In this document: positions 1 through 5,121 of the stretch, piece by piece | How positions within the stretch are numbered: the first letter of the stretch is position 1 | Layout of the letters: each line of letters starts with the position of its first letter | Assembly: GCA_903893935.1 (NCBI GenBank) | Contig: CAITOD010000421.1 | Coordinates: 1 to 6,563 of the forward strand | DNA length: 6,563 nucleotides | DNA from: an uncultured Sphingomonadales bacterium | Lineage (GTDB): Bacteria; Pseudomonadota; Alphaproteobacteria; Sphingomonadales; Sphingomonadaceae | Direction: 5' to 3' | The notes under the pieces: model-generated | Database searches by the model: none | What the model was told of the DNA's origin: nothing | Seen by the model: the letters and a program-made list of their open reading frames with translations, nothing else | Program-made: the position numbers and the translations under genes

Positions 1-390
1 AATTTCGACACATCGGGCGTGTTATCCTCGACGTCCAATATTGTTCCCATCAGCATCTCCAACCTTTCCGATGGCGCCACCTCGATGTCGGTTTCCATGC
101 CTTTTGGGACAGTTGCCAGCCCTACGATCACCCAAACGTCCCTGGCAAGCGCGACCAGCGCTACAAGTACGGATGGCCTCGCGAGCGGCACGCTTTCAAG
201 CTACTCTGTGAACAAGGATGGAACGATCCAGGGAACTTTCTCCAGCGGCAAAAATCTTATACTTGGACAGGTTGCCGTGGCGTCTTTTGCGAATACCCAG
301 GGACTTGTCAACACCAGCAACAATGATTATCAGCCGACCGCCGCGTCCGGTTCGGCAGTGATCGGAATTGCAGGAACTGGGGGGCGGGGC
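1..390 (+). pseudogene. flgE: Flagellar hook protein FlgE, internal/C-terminal fragment
   Basis: This 130-codon stretch has features of the FlgE/F/G family near its C-terminus: a Ser/Thr/Ala-rich hook domain, then a block reading [18 protein letters not shown] (window codons 67-84), then [15 protein letters not shown], then NNDY, ASGSAV and GTGGRG. In intact FlgE this is followed by a segment like GxLExSNVD and a coiled-coil C-terminal helix that packs in the hook core; here it stops at GTGGRG. FlgE is exported by the flagellar type III apparatus and polymerises into the hook. Codons such as GGA (six times), ATA, TTA and CTT are used here. GGA, ATA and TTA are absent from the uvrA segment, which has a single CTT. 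The donor is therefore probably another genome; the style recalls acidobacterial hook proteins, which is only an impression. Confidence 0.7.
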
Positions 391-756
391 TATGTCAAAG
401 TCGGCCAGCAGGCGACCACGCTGTCGGGCGGCGAAGCGCAGCGGGTCAAGCTGGCCAAGGAACTGGCGCGGCGTTCGACCGGGCAAACGCTTTATATCCT
501 CGACGAGCCGACCACCGGGCTGCATTTCGAAGACGTGCGCAAATTGCTCGAAGTGCTCCACCGGCTGGTCGAACAGGGCAATTCGGTGGTGGTGATCGAA
601 CACAATCTCGATGTGATCAAGACCGCTGACTGGATCATCGACATGGGCCCCGAAGGCGGCATTCGCGGCGGCATGGTGGTCGCCGAAGGCACGCCCGAAG
701 CGATCGCCGCGAACCCCGCCAGCCACACCGGCCACTATCTCAAAAACTTGCTATAA
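1..756 (+). CDS. Chimeric open frame: FlgE C-terminal region joined in frame to UvrA C-terminus (5' partial)
   Basis: One uninterrupted frame runs from the first base to a TAA at 754-756. The GTG at 19-21 is probably not a true start, because the frame and the hook-protein similarity extend to the window edge. Codons up to about 390 encode flagellar hook protein sequence. From the TAT at 391 the frame is the end of the UvrA excision-repair ATPase. These proteins belong to unrelated systems (flagellar rod-hook assembly and nucleotide excision repair), and no natural FlgE-UvrA fusion is known to me. The FlgE half lacks its normal C-terminal helix, and the UvrA half lacks about 850 N-terminal residues including both Walker A motifs, so the product should have neither activity. 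By hand count, G/C at third codon positions is about 62% before the join and 79% after it. I infer a chimeric join, more likely artefactual than biological. Confidence 0.75.
   Translation, partial: NFDTSGVLSSTSNIVPISISNLSDGATSMSVSMPFGTVASPTITQTSLASATSATSTDGLASGTLSSYSVNKDGTIQGTFSSGKNLILGQVAVASFANTQGLVNTSNNDYQPTAASGSAVIGIAGTGGRGYVKVGQQATTLSGGEAQRVKLAKELARRSTGQTLYILDEPTTGLHFEDVRKLLEVLHRLVEQGNSVVVIEHNLDVIKTADWIIDMGPEGGIRGGMVVAEGTPEAIAANPASHTGHYLKNLL
391..756 (+). pseudogene. uvrA: UvrA excinuclease subunit A, C-terminal 121 residues
   Basis: UvrA is the damage-recognition ATPase of the UvrABC nucleotide excision repair complex; it dimerises, scans DNA and loads UvrB. The segment starts at [18 protein letters not shown], which contains the ABC signature of the second nucleotide-binding domain. 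It continues through Walker B ([11 protein letters not shown]), the switch-histidine region ([21 protein letters not shown]) and the usual tail ending in [10 protein letters not shown]. The C-terminus looks complete and native; everything upstream of the signature is replaced by hook-protein sequence. Its last two codons, CTA TAA, lie over the last two codons (TTA TAG) of the convergent gene on the minus strand. Identity as UvrA is secure. Whether the gene is really truncated in the organism, or only in this sequence, cannot be told from here. Confidence 0.9.
418..443 (+). repeat. 26-bp exact repeat, copy 1 (ABC signature of uvrA)
   Basis: These 26 bases are identical to 3803-3828 in modC. 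Both encode the same stretch T-LSGGEAQR of the ABC ATPase signature with the same codons. It is shared coding convergence rather than a mobile repeat, but it shows that this uvrA segment and the mod operon have the same codon preferences. Confidence 0.85.
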
Positions 757-1134
757 AGCGAGCAGCGCCAGCGTCTTGCGGTCGAGCACGCCGGTCGGTT
801 TGAGCCCGAGGCCCGATTGAAAGCCGCGGATTGCTGCGGCCGTCCTGGCGGCATCTTGCGCCTCGGCGGGGGTGTCGAGCAAGCGGAGCCGGATCAGCCG
901 TTCGACCACCAGTTGCGCGATCACCGGGTCGAGCGGCGGATCGTGCCTGGGCTGTGCGAACACCGGCGCGGGGCCAGTGTCGAAGCCTGGCGACGCAACG
1001 GGATTGTCGCCATCGATCGGCGGTGGTGCTGCACCCGCCAGCATCGTCGCCAGCAGCACGCCGGCGAGTGTGCGATGGCTAGTGTGTTGCACCGTCGGCG
1101 TTGCCTGAAGGGGCTTCGTCCTTGCCTTTGCCAT
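751..1134 (-). CDS. Small exported peptidoglycan-binding-like protein
   Basis: A 127-residue protein is predicted. Residues 19-35 (around [14 protein letters not shown]) form a hydrophobic stretch like a signal peptide after a basic n-region, with likely cleavage near AGA-APPP. A Pro-rich linker follows (about 36-70). Residues 71-127 contain a leucine-rich helix, then [29 protein letters not shown], which resembles the second half of the PG_binding_1 fold (FQ...GL..TGV.D..T...L). In that family the domain anchors proteins to cell-wall peptidoglycan; no catalytic domain is present. The ATG at 1134 (or the adjacent ATG at 1137) is chosen because AGGA at 1141-1144 lies at good spacing. The start lies 56 nt inside the 3' end of the upstream dsb-like gene, so the pair is probably translationally coupled. 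The TAG stop overlaps the uvrA stop region. Function beyond wall binding is unknown. Confidence 0.7.
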   Translation of the reverse strand: MAKARTKPLQATPTVQHTSHRTLAGVLLATMLAGAAPPPIDGDNPVASPGFDTGPAPVFAQPRHDPPLDPVIAQLVVERLIRLRLLDTPAEAQDAARTAAAIRGFQSGLGLKPTGVLDRKTLALLAL

Positions 1135-1825
1135 CATCGATCCTGCCCAGCCCGCGTACGGCATTGTGCATATCGTCTTCGTTGATCGCACCGGCGGTCA
1201 TGATCGTGTGGCCGCCGCGATTGTCGCGCAAGGCGATTGCGGGGGTACCCTCGATGTGCGCGTGATCGGCCAGCTTGATGTCGATCGACAGCCGCGCATT
1301 GGTGGAGTTCGACGTGGTGCACCCGGCCAGCGCATCGCGATTGCGCGCGCCCGAAGCCGCGGCGAGATCGGCGACCGGATCGCCTTTGGCCGCATCTGTG
1401 CCGTTGTCGATGCCGCGGCCATTGCTGCCGGTGCGCGCCATCCACGCGGTGAGGAAGCGGTAATAGCCTTGCGGCCCGGCCTGATCGGCGACGCACAAGG
1501 CCGTGGTCGAAGCGACCAGCGCATTGGGGCCGTGGAACGGCAGCGGGTAGAGCCGGATCGCCAGATTGACCGTGCCGTGCGAATCATCGACCACGTGCTG
1601 CGGCTGTTCGCCCAGCAGCTTGCAATATGGGCATTCAGGATCGAGCCAGATGATCAGGCTGAACCGTGCATCGGGCTTGCCATAGACGCGATCCTGCTTG
1701 CCGACCGGGGCCACATCAGGCGCTTCGGACCAGATCGCATGCGCGAGATCGTCCTGCGCCAGCGCGGGCGAGGAAAACGTGGCGGCAACCGCAGCGAGAC
1801 CCAAAATCAGCAAGCGGGCAATCAT
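1079..1825 (-). CDS. DsbC/DsbG-like periplasmic thiol:disulfide oxidoreductase (thioredoxin fold, no dimerisation domain)
   Basis: This 248-residue protein starts with a clear signal peptide (MIARLLILGLAAVAATFSSPALA, cleaved before Q24). The active-site motif CPYC is at 65-68 in the context IIWLDPECPYCK, close to that of DsbG. The cis-proline loop EGTPAIAL (P195) completes a thioredoxin active site. Two further cysteines, C111 in ALCVADQ and C169 in AGCTTSN, sit where DsbC has its structural disulfide pair, though with a longer insert between them. In DsbC/DsbG this fold isomerises wrong disulfides or protects single cysteines in the periplasm. Only about 40 residues separate the mature N-terminus from the CPYC motif, too few for the N-terminal dimerisation domain of classical DsbC/G. 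The protein may therefore be monomeric and act as an oxidase or reductant instead. The open frame extends far upstream antisense to modA, but ATG 1825 is fixed by the signal peptide and an AGGA 9 nt upstream. It is divergent from modA. Confidence 0.85.
   Translation of the reverse strand: MIARLLILGLAAVAATFSSPALAQDDLAHAIWSEAPDVAPVGKQDRVYGKPDARFSLIIWLDPECPYCKLLGEQPQHVVDDSHGTVNLAIRLYPLPFHGPNALVASTTALCVADQAGPQGYYRFLTAWMARTGSNGRGIDNGTDAAKGDPVADLAAASGARNRDALAGCTTSNSTNARLSIDIKLADHAHIEGTPAIALRDNRGGHTIMTAGAINEDDMHNAVRGLGRIDDGKGKDEAPSGNADGATH
1141..1144 (-). promoter_or_regulatory. Ribosome binding site for the peptidoglycan-binding-like gene
   Basis: On the minus strand GGGCAGGATCG precedes two adjacent ATGs at 1137 and 1134. 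AGGA is 3 nt from the first and 6 nt from the second, favouring 1134. The site lies inside the coding region of the upstream dsb-like gene. Confidence 0.45.
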
Positions 1826-1945
1826 CGGGAGTGGTCCTAGGGCGATCGCCGGACGGAGCGACGGTCGCGCCTTTTCACGTTTGCCGTCAAAGCGCAATGG
1901 CGCGCGGGCTTTGCGACCGCTGCGGCGTGCTCTATAGCTCTGCTT
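1826..1945. other. Divergent intergenic region between the dsb-like gene and modA
   Basis: These 120 bp separate two divergently transcribed genes and must hold both promoters. On the plus strand a sigma-70-like pair is visible (separate entry). On the minus strand a TTGACG (1890-1885) could be a -35, but no convincing -10 is found at the right spacing. No AT-rich inverted repeat resembling an E. coli ModE operator is seen, and no terminator hairpin stands out. Confidence 0.6.
1911..1938 (+). promoter_or_regulatory. Candidate sigma-70-type promoter of modABC
   Basis: TTGCGA (1911-1916) and TATAGC (1933-1938) are separated by 16 nt, matching four of six consensus bases each in an otherwise GC-rich region. 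A transcript initiated 6-8 nt after the -10 would begin at about 1944-1946, almost on the modA ATG (1946). modA also has no Shine-Dalgarno sequence, so the two observations agree with a leaderless or near-leaderless mRNA. The call rests on inspection only. Confidence 0.4.
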
Positions 1946-2725
1946 ATGGGTCTTTTTCACACTGTTCGCCGCGCCGCCTTTGCCGTGCTTGCCGGGCTCG
2001 CTGTTCTGGCCACGCCGGTGCATGCCGAGCCGCGCGGGCCGCTGGTGCTGGCTGCGGCCAGCTTGCAGGAATCGATGAACGCCGCCGCCGATGCCTGGGC
2101 AGCGCACCATCATCCGCGGCCGGTGCTGTCGTTCGCGGCGTCTTCGGCGCTCGCGCGCCAGATCCAGGCCGGGGGCGCGGCGGACGTGTTCGTTTCGGCC
2201 GATGAAGACTGGATGGACACATTGGCCAAAGCCGGGCTGATCGTGCCCGAATCGCGAAAATCCTTTCTGGTCGGCGCGCTGGTGCTGGTAGCTCCGGCGG
2301 GCAGCAAACTGCAATTGCGCCCCGCGCCGGGCTTCCCGCTGGAGCAGGCGCTGGGCGGGGGCAAGCTGGCGATGGCCGACCCCGACGCGGTGCCCGCCGG
2401 ACGCTACGGGCGCGAGGCGCTGGTGCATTTTGGCGTGTGGGATGCGGTGTCGGGCCAGATTGCGCGCGCCGAAAACGTGCGCGCCGCGCTCGGGCTGGTC
2501 GCCCATGGCGCGGCCCCGCTCGGGATTGTCTATGCGACCGATGCGCTGGCCGAACCGGCGGTGCGCATGGTCGGGGTGTTTCCGCCGGGCAGCCACAAGC
2601 CGATTACGTATCCGGTGGCGCGTCTCAAGGCTTCAACCCATCCCGATGCCGAAGGCTTCCGGCGCTTCCTGCTGTCGGGTGAAGGCAAGGCGATCTTTCG
2701 TCACTACGGGTTCATCGCGCCCTGA
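1946..2725 (+). CDS. modA: Molybdate ABC transporter, periplasmic substrate-binding protein ModA
   Basis: This 259-residue protein has a signal peptide (residues 1-27, ending TPVHA-E) and the type II periplasmic-binding fold typical of ModA, at the usual family length. It captures molybdate (and tungstate) and delivers it to ModB. Family ligand positions are recognisable: S39 in LAAASLQESM, S66/S67 in SFAASSALARQIQAG, the AVPAG loop at 148-152 in ADPDAVPAGRYG, V178 in ENVRAAL, and Y196 in GIVYATDA. ADVFVSADEDWMD (79-91) and the ending KAIFRHYGFIAP are also typical. The ATG at 1946 is the best start because it directly precedes the signal peptide; no ribosome binding site is visible. Its TGA overlaps the modB start (TGATG), so the two are translationally coupled. 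It is the first gene of modABC. Confidence 0.95.
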   Translation: MGLFHTVRRAAFAVLAGLAVLATPVHAEPRGPLVLAAASLQESMNAAADAWAAHHHPRPVLSFAASSALARQIQAGGAADVFVSADEDWMDTLAKAGLIVPESRKSFLVGALVLVAPAGSKLQLRPAPGFPLEQALGGGKLAMADPDAVPAGRYGREALVHFGVWDAVSGQIARAENVRAALGLVAHGAAPLGIVYATDALAEPAVRMVGVFPPGSHKPITYPVARLKASTHPDAEGFRRFLLSGEGKAIFRHYGFIAP

Positions 2726-3420
2726 TGCTCACCGCTCCGGAATGGGCGATTGTCGGGCTGTCGCTCAAAGTCGGTGCGGTGGCGATGTTCGCCGCGCTGC
2801 CTGTGGCGTTTGCGCTGGCGTATGTTCTGGCGCGCGGACGGTTTGCGGGCATGATCCTGCTCGATGCCGTGGTGCATCTGCCGCTGGTGCTGCCGCCGGT
2901 GGTGATCGGCTGGCTCCTGCTGATCGCGTTCGCGCCGGCAGGGCCCGTGGGTGCGATCTTGCAGCGCTGGCTCGGGATCACTTTGCTGTTTCGCTGGACC
3001 GGGGCAGCACTCGCGGCGGCGGTGATGGCGCTGCCGCTGATGGTGCGCGCGATCCGGCTGTCGCTTGAAGCGATCGACCCCCGGCTCGAAGCGGCGGCCC
3101 GCACGCTGGGGGCAGGGCCGATCGACCGTTTTGTGACGGTTACACTGCCGCTCGCGCGCCCGGGCGTGCTTGCCGCGCTGGTGCTGGGGTTTGCGCGATC
3201 GCTGGGCGAATTCGGGGCGACGATCACCTTTGTGTCGAACGTGCCGGGCGAAACCGCAACGCTGCCGCTCGCCATTTATGCCGCCTTGCAGGAGCCGGGG
3301 CAGGAAAGCACGGTATGGCGGCTGGCGCTGGTGTCGGTGCTGCTGTCGCTTGGCGCCCTGGTGGTATCGGAATGGCTGATGCGCCGAACCAGCAAGCCGG
3401 GCAGCGCGCATGGCGTTTGA
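2725..3420 (+). CDS. modB: Molybdate ABC transporter, inner-membrane permease ModB
   Basis: This is a 231-residue integral membrane protein of normal length for ModB, with about five hydrophobic segments (roughly residues 6-36, 41-70, 92-110, 145-170 and 196-216). The EAA loop that docks the ATPase is at about 122-147 (EAAARTLGAGPIDRFVTVTLP, then LARPG). The hallmark ModB block GEFGATITFVSNVPGETATLPLAIYAALQ follows at about 161-189. It forms the homodimeric channel through which molybdate released by ModA enters the cytoplasm. The ATG shares its A with the modA stop, and the 3' end overlaps modC by 11 nt. Expression therefore depends on read-through from modA, in keeping with the fixed stoichiometry of the complex. 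Confidence 0.95.
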   Translation: MLTAPEWAIVGLSLKVGAVAMFAALPVAFALAYVLARGRFAGMILLDAVVHLPLVLPPVVIGWLLLIAFAPAGPVGAILQRWLGITLLFRWTGAALAAAVMALPLMVRAIRLSLEAIDPRLEAAARTLGAGPIDRFVTVTLPLARPGVLAALVLGFARSLGEFGATITFVSNVPGETATLPLAIYAALQEPGQESTVWRLALVSVLLSLGALVVSEWLMRRTSKPGSAHGV

Positions 3421-4042
3421 TATCGCGCTTGATCTGGTGCGCGGCGAGCGCCGGATCGCGCTGACCTTTGCGACAGGCGCCGGCATCACCGCGCTGTGCG
3501 GCCCGTCGGGCGTCGGCAAATCGAGCGTGCTCGCCGCAGTGGCCGGGCTGCTGCGCCCGCAATCGGGCCATGTCGTGGTGGACGGGGTCACTTTGTTCGA
3601 TGCGGCGCAGAATGTATCGGTGCCGCCCGAAGCGCGCGCCTGCGGGTTGGTGTTTCAGGACTTGCGGCTGTTTCCGCATCTGACAGTGGCCGCCAATTTG
3701 CACTATGGCGAACGACGTGCGCCGCGCGCGCGGCAGATTGTCGGGTTTGCCGAAACGGTGCGCCTGCTGGGGATCGAGGACTTGCTGGCCCGCCGTCCCG
3801 CGACGCTGTCGGGCGGCGAAGCGCAGCGCGTGGCGATCGGCCGCGCCCTGCTGGCGGGTCCGCGCTTTCTCCTGCTCGACGAGCCCCTGGCCGCGCTCGA
3901 CGGCGCCTTGCGCGAAGGGATCATGGCGGTGATCGAACGCATCCGCGCCGAATTCGCGCTGCCGATGATCCTGGTCAGCCACCACGCCGACCAGGTCGCG
4001 CGGCTGGCCGATCATGTGGTGCTGATGGACACCAGTTCCTGA
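3410..4042 (+). CDS. modC: Molybdate ABC transporter ATPase ModC, short form without TOBE domain
   Basis: This 210-residue ABC ATPase energises the ModB channel from the cytoplasmic side. Motifs in order: Walker A GPSGVGKSS (31-39), Q-loop VFQDLRLFPHLTV (Q83), signature LSGGEAQR (133-140), Walker B FLLLDEP with catalytic E158, D-loop (about 161-164) and switch histidine H191 in LVSHHADQV. All residues needed for ATP hydrolysis are present. The protein stops at VVLMDTSS, immediately after the nucleotide-binding domain. Classical ModC (about 350 residues) continues with a TOBE domain that binds oxyanion and regulates transport; here it is absent. A frameshift is unlikely because the following DNA is the intact end of the convergent CoA-transferase gene, overlapped by 31 nt. 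The ATG at 3410 overlaps modB by 11 nt with no clear ribosome binding site, suggesting coupled translation. Confidence 0.92.
   Translation: MAFDIALDLVRGERRIALTFATGAGITALCGPSGVGKSSVLAAVAGLLRPQSGHVVVDGVTLFDAAQNVSVPPEARACGLVFQDLRLFPHLTVAANLHYGERRAPRARQIVGFAETVRLLGIEDLLARRPATLSGGEAQRVAIGRALLAGPRFLLLDEPLAALDGALREGIMAVIERIRAEFALPMILVSHHADQVARLADHVVLMDTSS
3803..3828 (+). repeat. 26-bp exact repeat, copy 2 (ABC signature of modC)
   Basis: Identical to 418-443 in the uvrA segment. It encodes T-LSGGEAQR of ModC in the same codons. The two copies are in direct orientation 3.4 kb apart. Confidence 0.85.
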
Positions 4043-5118
4043 TCCCCACCCAGTGCGGGGGCATCGAGCTTCGGCTGCGCCGGCTCGTCGCGAAAACGGA
4101 TCGGCGGGCCGAGATGGCGACGCCCATGTGCGTCGGTCAGCAGATAGCCGCGCGCGGCGATCTGTTCGTCGGCGAGCGCTTCGGGATAAGTGTTGACGCG
4201 GCCCCAGCACACATCGAGCCGATCGAGCAGTGCGCCGGCTTCGGCCAGTGTCTGCCCGGCGAAAAACGCGCTCAGCAGCACGACGACCGGCTGCTGGTGC
4301 GGCCCCGGCTCGCGGCACAGCGCAGCCAGATCGCCGCGACCCAGTTCACCCAGCAGCGCGGCGATGAATTTGGGTTCCTGCCCCGCGAGCGCGAGCCGGC
4401 CGTCGGCGCAGGCATACCAGCGGTAGAATGCGCCACCGCCGGTGGTGCGTTCGTGCGCCACCACCGGCTGGCGGCCTTCGGCCATCGTCGGGCCCATTAC
4501 ATTGGCAGTCGCCGAAAGCAGCGCTTCGTGCATCGCGATGTCGATGAAATCGCCGCGCCCGCTGCGTTCGCGCGCATAGAGCGCCATCAGCACTGCCGAC
4601 AGCCCTTGCAGCGCCGAAAGATAGTCGGACAGCGGCAGCGCGGGCATCGCCGGTTGCCCGTCGGCGCCGCAATTGGCGGCGAGCACGCCGGTGAGCGCTT
4701 CGAGCGCCAGATCGTGCGCGGCGCGCTTGCTGCGCGGTCCGTCCTGCCCAAACGCGCTGATCGCGCAATAGATCAGCCGCGGGTTGCGCGCCGCCAGAGT
4801 GTCGTAATCGATCACCAGCCGCCGGGCGACCCCGGGGCGGCTCGATTCGACCACGACATCAGCGCTGTCGGCGAGGCGCAGGAATGCGGCATGGTCGTCC
4901 GCCTGTTTCAGGTCGAGCACCACGCTGCGCTTGCCGCGGTTGAAATTGCGGAAATAGACGGTGTGTTCGCCGTCCCTGAGCCCGATATGGCGCGTGTGAT
5001 CGCCGCCTGGTGCTTCGATCTTGATCACTTCGGCGCCATGGTCGGCGAGCGCCATTGTCAGGTACGGCCCGGGGATAAAGCTCGTCAGATCGAGCACGCG
5101 AAGGCCGGCGAGTTTCAT
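4012..5118 (-). CDS. CaiB/BaiF-family (class III) CoA-transferase
   Basis: This 368-residue protein lies at the short end of the class III CoA-transferase range (about 370-430). These enzymes move CoA between carboxylic acids through an aspartyl-CoA thioester. Family features: the N-terminal block LAGLRVLDLTSFIPGPYLTMALADHGAEVIKIEAPGGD (4-40), the RGKRSVVLDL segment (61-70), ADVVVESSRPG (86-96), and SAFGQDGP (121-128). Then come AHDLALEALTGVL (134-146), LPLSDYLSALQGLSAVLMALYARERSGRGDFIDIAM (161-196), and a C-terminal part with RFRDEP and a final PALG...QELV. The candidate catalytic aspartate is D165, by analogy with D169 of formyl-CoA transferase. The substrate cannot be assigned from sequence. 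It begins 3 nt after the kup stop, so it is probably co-transcribed with kup, and its 3' end overlaps modC. No strong ribosome binding site is visible upstream. Confidence 0.9.
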   Translation of the reverse strand: MKLAGLRVLDLTSFIPGPYLTMALADHGAEVIKIEAPGGDHTRHIGLRDGEHTVYFRNFNRGKRSVVLDLKQADDHAAFLRLADSADVVVESSRPGVARRLVIDYDTLAARNPRLIYCAISAFGQDGPRSKRAAHDLALEALTGVLAANCGADGQPAMPALPLSDYLSALQGLSAVLMALYARERSGRGDFIDIAMHEALLSATANVMGPTMAEGRQPVVAHERTTGGGAFYRWYACADGRLALAGQEPKFIAALLGELGRGDLAALCREPGPHQQPVVVLLSAFFAGQTLAEAGALLDRLDVCWGRVNTYPEALADEQIAARGYLLTDAHGRRHLGPPIRFRDEPAQPKLDAPALGGDQELVSISTT

Positions 5119-5121
5119 CGG

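Noticed and set aside
196..735. 179-codon minus-strand frame antisense to the FlgE-UvrA chimera
   Set aside because: It crosses the join and is antisense to recognisable UvrA sequence; no motif of its own.
1092..1191. Alternative starts for the peptidoglycan-binding-like gene (frame start at 1191, GTG at 1092)
   Set aside because: The 1191 start lengthens the overlap and adds residues unlike a signal peptide. The GTG at 1092 has a weaker upstream site than the ATG at 1134 with its AGGA, although it cannot be fully excluded.
1862..1890. Minus-strand promoter for the dsb-like gene with TTGACG as -35
   Set aside because: The hexamer at the expected -10 spacing (CGACCG) is nothing like a -10 element, so the pair is not supported.
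1826..1945. ModE-type operator or molybdenum-cofactor riboswitch upstream of modA
   Set aside because: No AT-rich palindrome like the E. coli ModE site is present. With the promoter ending next to the ATG there is no leader long enough for a riboswitch.
1826..2596. N-terminal extension of the dsb-like frame to give a 505-residue protein
   Set aside because: The extension is antisense to modA and low-complexity basic. A clear signal peptide begins at ATG 1825, so the longer frame is fortuitous.
2704..3591. 295-codon minus-strand frame antisense to modB/modC
   Set aside because: It is opposite confidently assigned coding sequence with family hallmarks; the product is low complexity.
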